Source of the DNA: CAYUST01 sp964447535
GTDB taxonomy: Bacteria; Patescibacteriota; Gracilibacteria; Absconditabacterales; Absconditicoccaceae
Assembly (NCBI GenBank): GCA_964447535.1
Contig: CAYUST010000020.1
Span: 1-13,322, forward strand
Length of the DNA stretch: 13,322 nt
Direction: 5' to 3'
Shown: positions 1 through 7,350 of the stretch, one piece after another
Position numbering within the stretch: the first letter of the stretch is position 1
Layout of the letters: every line of letters begins with the position of its first letter
The notes under the pieces: generated by a model
Told to the model about the DNA's origin: nothing
The model's input: the letters and a program-made list of their open reading frames with translations, nothing else
The model's database searches: none
Translations under genes and position numbers: made by a program

Positions 1-1408
1 ATGTGTTTACCACTTTCCCATCGGGGAGTGTATAACTTTGACCCGCCTTGATCGTAGCGGTATTGGAGCTTGCACTCGTTGGCAATGCCTTGATGATGAC
101 ATCAACGATCATCTCACAACCACTAGAATCCATTACCATGTACTCCATGGTAGTATCCTTGGAGACTGTATATGGAAGTCCATTTGGTAAAGTAATCACT
201 TTTCCAACACATTCCGTCATTGGCTGATCAGTTCTTTGGATACCGGATACCGAAATGTAAGCTGTATCGGCATACCACTTACCTTGCTTCCAGCCAATTA
301 CTTGGATAGTTGCCGTTGCGTTTGCCATGTAGGGAACATCTTTGCCAGTCGTCGCACCCAGAGAACAATCTCCACTAACAACCTTCCACTGAAACGTATC
401 AGCGTTATTCGTGATTGCATGTAAGATTCCACTCCCACAGGTGGTTGGCTGGATGGAAACACGTGTGACAACTTGCTCAGTAGCACACCATATGCGATCT
501 AGACACTCTGAAATGTGTTTAGCTGCATTATGTACTGTTGTATCACTACATAGTACAATAGTCTCACCATTCTTGATGATCTTTGAATTTGGACCTGAGA
601 AACGGTTATAAGTCCATGATTCGACTCTTGCACCTTTCATAAGATCATTTACCTGTTTTATAGAATTAACATATGCTTTAGCATAGGCAGGGGTAATACT
701 ACCATTTTCATGATCTCCACCAATACTATGTCCGATTTCGTGGGCAAAGGTAGATGTTAGATTTGGTACAAAGGTAATAAAATTTACAATTCCAGTATTC
801 TTTTTCCAAAGTATTTCATAAAAGTTTTCAATACTTGCTCCCGTTAATCCTGTTAGCTGTAAATTTACTCCTTTTTCACTTGCTGTAATTCCTTCTTTCG
901 TAATAACCATTAAATTATCAGCATCAAGTAGTTGGTTTTTAATAATCAAAAGCGAATCAAGAATCCCATCACTAGGCGCATCTAACCAATTTTTAAGAGT
1001 AAATATACTCGTATAATTCGGGATCGTCACAGGCATAATCCCCACAACAATCGTTCCAACCTGATTTGATATTCCAGAGCTATCCAAGGCGTCAGCAAAC
1101 TGCTTGTGGCCCTTCATTACGAGGGTAACTATCTGCTGATGCGTGTAATTAACCAACAATTGGTCATCATACGCAATCAACTGCCTATACGGCCTAGGAG
1201 TACATCCTCCAGTTGGTGATGCATATACGCCAGGTTCGACATTTACCTCATCAGGGATGAAGGTCCAATGACCATCACCATGACTGCACTCGGCTAATTT
1301 CCCACCTTCCGTGGGGATCACTTTTCGTTCATTGCTCTGCGCCCAGATGGCGTTAGCACTGATGAACAAAAAGATAAAAAAACTTAGTATAAATCTCATT
1401 TTTTTCAT
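1..1408 (-). CDS. Secreted metzincin-type metalloprotease, copy A (3' end beyond the window)
   Basis: The minus strand is open from the ATG at 1408 to the window edge, giving 469 codons with no TAA, TAG or TGA. An N-terminal signal peptide (MKKMRF, a hydrophobic run, then IWA before QS near residue 23) predicts export. The zinc-binding motif HEIGHSIGGDH starts at residue 223 and fits HExxHxxGxxH of metzincins; the conserved Met in NDLMKG downstream may be the Met-turn. The protein is a close paralogue of the complete protease at 3957-5690, with blocks of identical DNA (for example around the YDDQLLVNY coding stretch and in the last 50 bases at the window edge) separated by diverged stretches. 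By analogy it should continue into a Por/T9SS sorting domain outside the window. About 36 Gly codons are present and none is TGA. The protease class is well supported; the substrate is unknown. Confidence 0.85.
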   Translation of the reverse strand, partial: MKKMRFILSFFIFLFISANAIWAQSNERKVIPTEGGKLAECSHGDGHWTFIPDEVNVEPGVYASPTGGCTPRPYRQLIAYDDQLLVNYTHQQIVTLVMKGHKQFADALDSSGISNQVGTIVVGIMPVTIPNYTSIFTLKNWLDAPSDGILDSLLIIKNQLLDADNLMVITKEGITASEKGVNLQLTGLTGASIENFYEILWKKNTGIVNFITFVPNLTSTFAHEIGHSIGGDHENGSITPAYAKAYVNSIKQVNDLMKGARVESWTYNRFSGPNSKIIKNGETIVLCSDTTVHNAAKHISECLDRIWCATEQVVTRVSIQPTTCGSGILHAITNNADTFQWKVVSGDCSLGATTGKDVPYMANATATIQVIGWKQGKWYADTAYISVSGIQRTDQPMTECVGKVITLPNGLPYTVSKDTTMEYMVMDSSGCEMIVDVIIKALPTSASSNTATIKAGQSYTLPDGKVVNT

Positions 1409-1457
1409 AATTTACATTTTTCTTGGTTAATAATTTTAAGGTCCATACAACGCACGT

Positions 1458-1485
1458 AATCTACTGAAAAGACCTCGAAAGTCAA
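1458..1485 (-). promoter_or_regulatory. Candidate promoter of protease copy A
   Basis: On the minus strand TTGACT (1485-1480) and TAGATT (1463-1458) are separated by 16 bases, a sigma70-like arrangement about 50 bases upstream of the ATG at 1408. The same elements and surrounding bases recur upstream of copy B at 3880-3907, although sequence further upstream is unrelated. A second TTGACA lies a few bases further upstream. Conservation between paralogues supports a functional site; the exact elements are inferred. Confidence 0.4.
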
Positions 1486-1565
1486 GAGAATGTCAAGAGC
1501 AAAATGAGGATGCTATGGCTTCCATTCTCGAATAAATAAGAGCGATAAAATTTAAAAGTTATACA

Positions 1566-1644
1566 CGACGACTTGTCGTCGGTACACCCTGAAGGGCACA
1601 AGTAATTCTTACTTCTAAAAAAATTTGTAAACAAATTCTTTTAG
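1566..1644. repeat. Array of consecutive small hairpins between protease A and the next gene
   Basis: Three separate inverted repeats follow one another: CGACGA/TCGTCG (1566-1581), AAGTAA-TTC-TTACTT (1600-1614), and a 13-base stem with one mismatch and a TAAA loop (1615-1644). A weak CCC-TGAA-GGG lies between the first two. They are followed directly by the terminator stem at 1660-1680. The 1409-1707 gap holds no gene, only this array, the copy A promoter and that terminator. The role is unknown: a structured 3' UTR, a small RNA or the remnant of a mobile repeat are all possible. Confidence 0.5.
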
Positions 1645-1651
1645 AGGGGAA

Positions 1652-1680
1652 ATAAAAAATGGCTAGCGATTCGCTAGCCA
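1652..1680 (-). terminator. Rho-independent terminator of the cysteine-rich gene
   Basis: Read on the minus strand, TGGCTAGCG-AAT-CGCTAGCCA is a perfect 9-bp stem followed by a run of six T residues. It lies 27 bases after the TAA of the gene at 1708-2367 and has the orientation expected for ending that transcript before protease copy A. Confidence 0.85.
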
Positions 1681-1707
1681 AATATAGTGGTTTACAATAA
1701 TTGTATA

Positions 1708-2367
1708 TTATTCACCAAAATCCTCATATGTAGGGTGAAATTTCCGTGGTAAACGTTCTTGTTCACCAACAAACTGGTGTAATAGTTCATATTTAATTGC
1801 ATTTTGCATTCCACGGATCATAGGGATTACATCATTCATATATTCCTTATACGTTGTTTGATTGTTTCTAATTATCCACTGGAGATGAGTCAGTATGGGG
1901 GTAAATACTAAGTTCATGGATTCTACCTCGCCAGCAGTATCTCCAATTAAATAAGGATCTGCCTCTTGAAGCAAATTGTTCCATTGCTCAATCAGCTCTT
2001 CAATAGTTTTTTCGTCAACTTGCAGTAATCTGGTATTAAACATTTCACTACAAGCATTCCACGGGTTATGACATTCTGAAGTATCATATTTCTCGAGGAA
2101 GCCATCTAGATTATCATATATAGCTAACCAAAATGATAATATTTTTGTTTTATGACCTGATCGAAATTCAGCGAACTCGATCTCTTGCGGGCAAGGATCT
2201 CCAACAATATGCACACAATCATCACTATCATTGGGAGAACATGTTAACTTACTATTACGTAGTTCTTCTCCGTTACGCACGTGATTTCCACATCTTGGTC
2301 AACAATTTCATGGTTCACATACAAATCCGGTTACTATCTGGGTTACTTTTTGTTTCAAGTTATCCAT
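1708..2367 (-). CDS. Cysteine-rich protein of unknown function, read through two TGA codons
   Basis: I do not recognise a family. With TGA as Gly the frame opens at an ATG at 2367 and ends with TAA at 1708-1710, giving 219 residues. TGA codons fall at residues 20 and 23. Under the standard code the gene would have to start at a GTG at 2280 (190 residues). The extended N-terminus carries Cys 17, 22 and 26, joining further Cys at 43, 51, 59, 99 and 106, a pattern that could bind metal or form disulfides. There is no signal peptide or membrane segment. The second half looks helical, with several Trp and acidic residues. It lies between two terminators (2396-2447 and 1652-1680), so it may be transcribed alone or by readthrough from the lipoprotein gene. 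If the long start is right, it places code 25 inside the otherwise Bacteroidota-like cassette. Confidence 0.6.
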
Positions 2368-2395
2368 ATTAGCTATCTCTTTTTCGTTTTCATTG

Positions 2396-2447
2396 TTAAA
2401 AAGAAGGAATGCTCATCAGACGAGTAGCAATCAAATAAGCATTCCTT
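2396..2447 (-). terminator. Rho-independent terminator of the lipoprotein gene
   Basis: On the minus strand AAGGAATGCT (2447-2438) pairs perfectly with AGCATTCCTT (2413-2404) across a 24-base loop, followed by CTTTTT. It lies about 55 bases after the lipoprotein stop and only about 30 bases before the ATG of the cysteine-rich gene, so partial readthrough would be a simple way to link the two genes. Confidence 0.75.
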
Positions 2448-2502
2448 GAATACGTTGTGACATTCAGTTATATTTCATAAATAAAATTACTAAACTCCTA
2501 TA

Positions 2503-3453
2503 TTACTGACCAACAAATGCAAGTGCATTATAGTATGTAGTATAGGCAATCATAGAATTAAGAAAGAGAGTATAGTCAACTTGATAAGTTTGACTACTAT
2601 TAGTATATGGATCCTTAAAACGGACTTTATAGATACCATTAAGGTCGTCTTCCGTGACTCCTGTGATCACTACCATATGACCTGTACCACCCGAAGTTTT
2701 AATATATCCTGATTCATAGGCATCCTTCTTAGAGCCATCAATACTAATAATTACCATCACTGGATGATCATTCTGAATGTGAGTACGAATAAAGGATTTC
2801 ATAAGTGATCGTCCGGAATTGGTTTTGGGTTGCGTATTTAATTCAGTTGCTGTTCTTTTTATTTCAGAACAATTCCCCCAATTAGTGAACTCACCTTTCA
2901 CGCCTGTTTTGCCATTAGCCAATGTCGCGAGGGTAGCAATAGCAGTATAACCTCCTAACAAATAGTAAGGATCAAAAAGTTTATACCGTTTCATCAACTC
3001 GCAAAGACGTATAGCTTTATCAAAGTTGGTAGTTGGAATGGTTACTCTTGTATCATGGGGGACCAAGGACATTGCCATCAAAAAAGAGGCTAATCCACAA
3101 AGTTTATTTCCCAATAATGCCTCCACTTGCGTACCGACGTATTTAGGATAACCACAATATCCTGAATTGCTGTACTTTGAATCCAAATTGTACTGCTGCA
3201 TTACATTTTTCTGATAGACGTATCTAAACCCCGTCAAATCAATATTCCATGTTCCACTAACTCGTGGTGTGAGCACAGGATTTCCTGTGAGATCTAAAGT
3301 GTCTAACGGAGGAGACACGAGGGTAGTAGTATCATGTGTCGGAACTAAACCTTCGAGAGGAGACTCACTTGTCTCCTTCTGACAGGCGCTCAACAGCACG
3401 ATGATACAAATGATCCACGTATGGATCGCTTTTGTAAAAATTTGTGTTTTCAT
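2503..3453 (-). CDS. Lipoprotein with C39-like cysteine peptidase domain
   Basis: The 316-residue protein starts with a signal peptide ending in a lipobox (LLSAC, lipidated Cys24), so it should be anchored on the outer face of a membrane. After a Ser/Thr/Pro-rich linker (about 25-65), a papain-fold domain of the peptidase C39 type is suggested by the ordered triad: Cys119 in NKLCGLASF, His259 in GTGHMVVITG, and Asp281 in FKDPYTN. This matches the C-G-x-A-S, G-H-x-V-x-x-x-G and D-P patterns of C39_2 proteins. It could be a protease, a cysteine-peptidase-fold cleaver of peptide or amide bonds, or an inactive binder. No TGA occurs in frame and the stop is TAA. The style of signal peptide and the position between two T9SS-type proteases suggest Bacteroidota origin. 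It has its own terminator downstream. Confidence 0.75.
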   Translation of the reverse strand: MKTQIFTKAIHTWIICIIVLLSACQKETSESPLEGLVPTHDTTTLVSPPLDTLDLTGNPVLTPRVSGTWNIDLTGFRYVYQKNVMQQYNLDSKYSNSGYCGYPKYVGTQVEALLGNKLCGLASFLMAMSLVPHDTRVTIPTTNFDKAIRLCELMKRYKLFDPYYLLGGYTAIATLATLANGKTGVKGEFTNWGNCSEIKRTATELNTQPKTNSGRSLMKSFIRTHIQNDHPVMVIISIDGSKKDAYESGYIKTSGGTGHMVVITGVTEDDLNGIYKVRFKDPYTNSSQTYQVDYTLFLNSMIAYTTYYNALAFVGQ

Positions 3454-3507
3454 TTTTAAATAATTTTAACACGTTAAGAAATAATTTTTAAAACGCACTT
3501 CCCGTCC

Positions 3508-3515
3508 TACCTTTG
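3508..3515 (+). promoter_or_regulatory. Possible Bacteroidota-type -7 promoter element
   Basis: TACCTTTG matches the TAnnTTTG -7 consensus of Bacteroidota primary sigma factors. The -33 partner is weak (only a T-rich run near 3485-3490). A start a few bases downstream would make the ATG at 3520 almost leaderless. This is a short motif that can occur by chance; the call rests mainly on the Bacteroidota character of the flanking genes. Confidence 0.25.
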
Positions 3516-3860
3516 TAGTATGAAAAGTATCAAAACGAACATAAACAATCAGTTCATCCAACGTCACGCTCAGCATACTCTCAAGGTGTGTGGTATCCCG
3601 TGAGCACCTAAGCGTGGGTGAGATGAAGTATACATATGGTAATGCCTGCTACTCAAAGCATTATATATACTCGCTATTTGTGACTGCTAATGATCCGCTC
3701 CAACGCCGTCACCATACTCACGAAAAATTTAAATACTAAGAATAACTACAGAATATTTTAAGAAGAAATCATAAAAGTTGATAATACAATTAGTATATTA
3801 TTCAAAAATTGATTCTCTCTAATTGCTCCTACTACCGCATTCATAAGCCGATTTTTTATA

Positions 3861-5373
3861 TTTTGCTCTTGACATTCCCTTGACTTTCGAGGTCTTTTCA
3901 GTAGATTGTCTTCGTTGTATGTACATTAAAATTATTAACCAAGAAAAATGTAAATTATGAAAAAAATGAGATTTATACTAAGTTTTTTTATCTTTTTGTT
4001 CATCAGTGCTAGTGCTATCTGGGCGCAGAGCAATGAACGCAAAGTTATCCCTGCGGAGGGCGGAAAATACGTGTCCTGCGGACACGACCATGATGGGCAA
4101 CCGTGTGGTAGCTACACATTTATACCTGATGAGGTAACAAATGTGCAAGCGAGTCCTGCTGGTCCTACAGGGGGATGCACTCCCCGACCCTATCGACAAT
4201 TGATTGCGTATGATGACCAATTGTTGGTTAATTACACGCATCAGCAGATTGTTACCCTCGTAATGAAGGGCCACAAACAGTTTGCAGATGCGCTCGACAG
4301 TTCAGGCATCACAAATCAGGTTGGCACGATTGTTGTTGGGATAATGCCTGTGAAGATACCAAGTTACACAGGACTAACTCAAGTAAAGGACTGGATAAAC
4401 AATTCGACTGACGGTATACTAGATTCTCTATATATCATCAAAAACAATCTATTAGATGCAGATCATATAATTGTGATTTCCAGGGAAGGAATAACAGCAA
4501 GTGAAAAAGGTGTAAATTTACAATTAACAACTCTTCCTGGAGCTAGTAATGAGAATTTCTTTGAAATTCTTTGGAAAAAGAATATTGGAGTTGTAAATTT
4601 TATTACCTTTGCTCCAAACCTAACAACTACCTTTGCTCATGAATCAGGTCATAGTGTAGGAGGCGGGCATGAAAATAGCGTTGCTACCCCTGTATATGCT
4701 AAAGCCTATGTTAATTCTACAAAACAGGTAAATGATCTCATGAAGGGAGCAAGAGTGGAATCATGGACGTATAACAGATTTAGTGGACCAGACTCCAAAA
4801 TTATCAAAAATGGCGAGATAATTGTTATGTGTGAAGATACAGCAATACATAATGCTGCAAAACACATTTCTGAATGTCTAGATCGTATCTGGTGTGCTAC
4901 TGAACAAGTTGTAACTCGCGTCTCTCTCCCCGCCACAACGTGTGGTAGCGGGAAACTTCAAGCAATAACAAACAATGCTGACACCTTTCAATGGAAGGTA
5001 TTGTCAGGTGACTGCAACATTACAGGAACTGGGCAAGAGATTTCTTACATGGCGATGAGCACTTCTCAGATCCAAGTCATTGCCCAGAAAAAAGGCAAAT
5101 GGTACTGGGACACAGCAGTTGTGGAAATACCTGCCTTGCAGATCTTCCCTCAGGCAATGGAAAAATGCCAAGGAACCAACGTGGTTTTACCAAATGGTAA
5201 CAACTACATGGTGACCAAAGATACTACAATGGAATTTATGCTCCAAGGGCAGTTCTGTGATAGTATGGTTATCTTGAGTCTGAAGGCATTACCGACAAGT
5301 TCAAGCTCACAGCAAGCCACGATCAAGGCGGGTCAAAGTTATACACTCCCCGATGGGAAAGTGGTAAACACAT
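3861..5373. repeat. Right arm of the large inverted repeat (promoter plus protease B)
   Basis: This arm is homologous to the reverse complement of 1-1504. The two arms enclose about 2.36 kb carrying the cysteine-rich gene and the C39-like lipoprotein. The arm is listed to the point matching window base 1; the homology probably continues to the end of the protease gene. Confidence 0.85.
3880..3907 (+). promoter_or_regulatory. Candidate promoter of protease copy B
   Basis: TTGACT (3880-3885), a 16-base spacer and TAGATT (3902-3907) lie about 50 bases upstream of the ATG at 3957. The block is nearly identical to the region upstream of copy A at 1458-1485, and the A/T-rich leader up to the ATG (AAGAAAAATGTAAATT) is also shared. 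No Shine-Dalgarno sequence is visible in front of either copy. Confidence 0.4.
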
Positions 5374-5690
5374 CGGGTACGTATGTTAGTACATTGAAAA
5401 ACAGCTTTGGCTGTGATTCAGTGATAACTACGGTACTGACCGTGACCACCGCGACGGTGGATCCGAAGGTGCTTGGACTTTCCATCTATCCTAATCCAAT
5501 AACAGATCATCTTACCATCCAAGGCATGCGTGCCGGGGATGAGCTGGCTGTTCAGGATATGTTGGGCAAAAACCAATCTGTTATTCTCCACGAGGATATG
5601 CTACAGCTAGGTAACCTACCTAGTGGTATGTATATTCTCACCATACAACGGGGAGAAGATATGGCGATAGTGAAAGTGTTGAAGCTTTAG
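3957..5690 (+). CDS. Secreted metzincin-type metalloprotease with T9SS (Por) C-terminal sorting domain, copy B
   Basis: The 577-residue protein is complete. Residues 1-23 form a signal peptide (cleavage likely after IWA). The zinc site HESGHSVGGGH (His228, Glu229, His232, Gly235, His238) fits the metzincin HExxHxxGxxH; Met262 in NDLMKG, conserved in copy A, may be the Met-turn. A beta-rich, Cys-containing middle part (about 320-500) has two similar LPNG/LPDG units. From about residue 505 a type A T9SS sorting domain follows: SIYPNP at 509-514, then LPSGMYILTIQ and a basic end KVLKL. In Bacteroidota such cargo crosses the outer membrane by T9SS and is attached to the surface or released. About 45 Gly codons contain no TGA, and the gene ends in TAG, unlike the recoded genes to its right. 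This suggests recent arrival from a standard-code donor. The peptidase class is firm; the substrate is unknown. Confidence 0.9.
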   Translation: MKKMRFILSFFIFLFISASAIWAQSNERKVIPAEGGKYVSCGHDHDGQPCGSYTFIPDEVTNVQASPAGPTGGCTPRPYRQLIAYDDQLLVNYTHQQIVTLVMKGHKQFADALDSSGITNQVGTIVVGIMPVKIPSYTGLTQVKDWINNSTDGILDSLYIIKNNLLDADHIIVISREGITASEKGVNLQLTTLPGASNENFFEILWKKNIGVVNFITFAPNLTTTFAHESGHSVGGGHENSVATPVYAKAYVNSTKQVNDLMKGARVESWTYNRFSGPDSKIIKNGEIIVMCEDTAIHNAAKHISECLDRIWCATEQVVTRVSLPATTCGSGKLQAITNNADTFQWKVLSGDCNITGTGQEISYMAMSTSQIQVIAQKKGKWYWDTAVVEIPALQIFPQAMEKCQGTNVVLPNGNNYMVTKDTTMEFMLQGQFCDSMVILSLKALPTSSSSQQATIKAGQSYTLPDGKVVNTSGTYVSTLKNSFGCDSVITTVLTVTTATVDPKVLGLSIYPNPITDHLTIQGMRAGDELAVQDMLGKNQSVILHEDMLQLGNLPSGMYILTIQRGEDMAIVKVLKL

Positions 5691-5694
5691 AATT

Positions 5695-5748
5695 CCTTAT
5701 CGTCGAGATAAGGAAAACCGCTTGGGAATTCCCAGGCGGTTTTTTTTG
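5695..5748 (+). terminator. Rho-independent terminator of protease B
   Basis: AACCGCTTGGG-AATT-CCCAGGCGGTT forms an 11-bp stem with one G-U pair, followed by eight T residues, about 25 bases after the protease stop. A small hairpin CCTTATC/GATAAGG (5695-5713) precedes it. The complement has four T residues after the stem, so it might also stop minus-strand transcripts from the oxidoreductase gene. Confidence 0.9.
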
Positions 5749-5836
5749 TATCGCAAAATTGTATTCAAAAATCTTACTTAAGACACCAATATAAAAATCT
5801 AAAAAATACTTGCACATCAAAACATGTCGTATAGAT

Positions 5837-5860
5837 TCTTAAGTCTTAAATCTTAAGTCT
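5837..5860. repeat. Short tandem direct repeat TCTTAAGTCT
   Basis: Two copies of TCTTAAGTCT (5837-5846 and 5851-5860) are separated by TAAA, immediately downstream of the oxidoreductase stop and close to the boundary between the Bacteroidota-like cassette and the recoded genes. Each contains the palindrome CTTAAG. No function is evident. Confidence 0.5.
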
Positions 5861-5872
5861 CAATTCTCCTTC

Positions 5873-7165
5873 CTACCCAAACATCGCCTTTGCATTACAT
5901 AACCCAAAAATCATTGCCTTGGGAATTAGGTAGTTGGTATTTCGTGGAATAAAGAAAGGTCTGTCGTAAGAGAATACTTTTGTGAGATCTTCATCAGCTT
6001 CATTGTGCAAGAGCTGGCTAGCGAAAACACCACAACCCGCAGCTCGCGGCAGTCACACAGCTCCCTGTACCCAGACATGATTGGGAAATCTTTTTTCTCT
6101 GCCAACGAGAGGCATGAGATCTTTACTCGCTTGAATTCTCCCTGACCGATAGTGTGGAAATTCTACCGCACGTAATGCGGTGAACATACGTTTGAAGTCC
6201 TGTACTACTTGACTGATACTCACTTGTTGCAAGACATGCCGTGGTTGAAAACTGACGACCGCATTACCTCATCACAACACAATCCTTCTATCTCCCGTCA
6301 AACGATAGTAGGTGAAAATTAGCTTTGTATCTCGGCACATACATTCACCACTTGGCATCATAGAAGCAATCTGTTCTTTACTCAAGGGTTCACTCAAGGC
6401 AATATAATTTTGAACTCCATAGGTATGGCTACTTTGCTTGGGAAACAATTCTGACTCAGCTTTACCAGGACAAATAATGGCGTGCTTGAAGGAGACGCTT
6501 CACAAGTTGGTATGAAGCATCTGGCGGTCAAGTTTATGAATATGGGTAAATTCATAGATACGAACTCCCATTTTGAGTAATTGGAGTTTGAGTGCTTGGC
6601 AGTACTGCATCGGATTGATAGAGTAGCAGTCTGGATATCTCACACCACTTGTATAGTGTAATCAAGTATTATGCTTCTGTAAATGTGGTTGGTCAACCAA
6701 ATGAGCTGGGAGTCCAAAGCTTCTTCTTTCGTGAAATTCTTCTACTACTTCTTTTTTTCCACGTTTCCCTAGTCACAACAATAAACTATCTTGTTGTCTC
6801 AAGTCGCATACGAAATCGTAATGTTTTGCATTCCAAACGATAGACTGTTGTCCATGTTCACCAAATGACCAAATTTTTTGTGCAAGGTCAGTTCCATATT
6901 TTGCTTCAATTTGCCTGAGTCATAATTCACTATCTGGTGTCAAAAAACCACCGCTACGCCCACTCATACCTCAGCCACAAATGCTTTTTTCGATCAAAAC
7001 TACCTTACATTTTTTCTCCGCCAAAGCTTGTGCTGCATGTAATCATGCAACTCAACCTCACATCACTACGTAGTCTGTTTCGATATGCTCCTCCAATGGT
7101 TTGCAAATATCCAGCGCACCATCTACTTGAAGCAGACTCAAATACCACCAATTTTGATACTCCAT
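5873..7165 (-). CDS. FAD-dependent oxidoreductase, DAO family (OrdL/PuuB-like), TGA-recoded
   Basis: With TGA as Gly the minus strand reads 430 residues from the ATG at 7165 (an in-frame TAG lies just upstream) to TAG at 5873. This is the usual length of OrdL/PuuB-type amine or amino acid oxidases. The family features appear in order: an N-terminal WWYLSLL lead, the ADP-binding motif DYVVMGGGVAGLHAA (31-45), EKSICGGGMSGRSGGF (59-74), YYRLTGDRRIVLGGG (286-300), and the C-terminal GRIQASKDLMPLVG (342-355). Eleven of about 38 Gly are TGA, at residues 36, 38, 41, 65, 82, 131, 168, 222, 298, 299 and 371, including the essential glycines of the FAD site. Expected chemistry is oxidative deamination of an amine or amino acid with FAD in the cytoplasm; the substrate cannot be told. 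It lies 173 bases downstream of ruvB on the same strand and seems to have its own promoter. Confidence 0.9.
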
Positions 7166-7320
7166 GTGTCACAACTGCTAAAAACTCATTGAACACATAA
7201 CTATACGCACAATCTACCATTTTTGCGATTTTCTCACTGCTTGGCCAATAAAATCACTTTTCAAGCCTACATTTTATGATATAACTAAAAAATGGTCGAT
7301 AGGACCAGTTGTTTTTAATA

Positions 7321-7350
7321 AAAATATGCATCAAAATATTATTCTGTCAA
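7321..7350 (-). promoter_or_regulatory. Candidate promoter of the FAD oxidoreductase gene
   Basis: On the minus strand TTGACA (7350-7345) and TATTTT (7326-7321) are 18 bases apart. The -35 overlaps the last codons of ruvB, and the leader to the ATG at 7165 would be about 150 bases. The spacing and a perfect -35 support it; the -10 is imperfect and the overlap with coding sequence means it could be chance. Confidence 0.35.

Larger units (their letters stand above)
1..1504. repeat. Left arm of a large inverted repeat (protease A plus its promoter)
   Basis: The reverse complement of 1-1504 matches 3861-5373 in gene order, promoter, signal peptide and most of the coding sequence. Similarity starts abruptly at a TTTTGCTCTTGACATTC stretch (1504 going down; 3861 going up). 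Identity is patchy: near-perfect at the promoter, signal peptide, residues 80-120 and the window edge, and clearly lower in the middle of the protease domain. The arm continues left of the window. Confidence 0.85.
3454..3956. other. Intergenic gap between divergent lipoprotein and protease B genes
   Basis: About 500 bases with no convincing gene. It should hold the lipoprotein promoter (minus) and the protease B promoter (3880-3907, plus). TACCTTTG at 3508-3515 fits the Bacteroidota -7 consensus TAnnTTTG and is followed at 3520 by an ATG. The frame from that ATG reads 40 codons to TAA at 3640 if two TGA codons count as Gly, or 27 codons under the standard code. I do not recognise the peptide and treat it as unproven. 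The rest (about 3645-3860) is AT-rich with nothing evident. Confidence 0.5.

Noticed and set aside
236..611. Plus-strand open frames within 236-611
   Set aside because: They are antisense to protease copy A, which is open from 1408 to the window edge and homologous to copy B.
3520..3642. Small plus-strand gene starting at 3520
   Set aside because: The peptide matches nothing I know and depends on two TGA readings; it is described in the gap entry but not called as a gene.
6649..7200. Plus-strand open frames at 6649-6843 and 6937-7200
   Set aside because: They lie antisense to the recoded FAD oxidoreductase, whose motifs are unmistakable on the minus strand; the plus-strand peptides show no family features.
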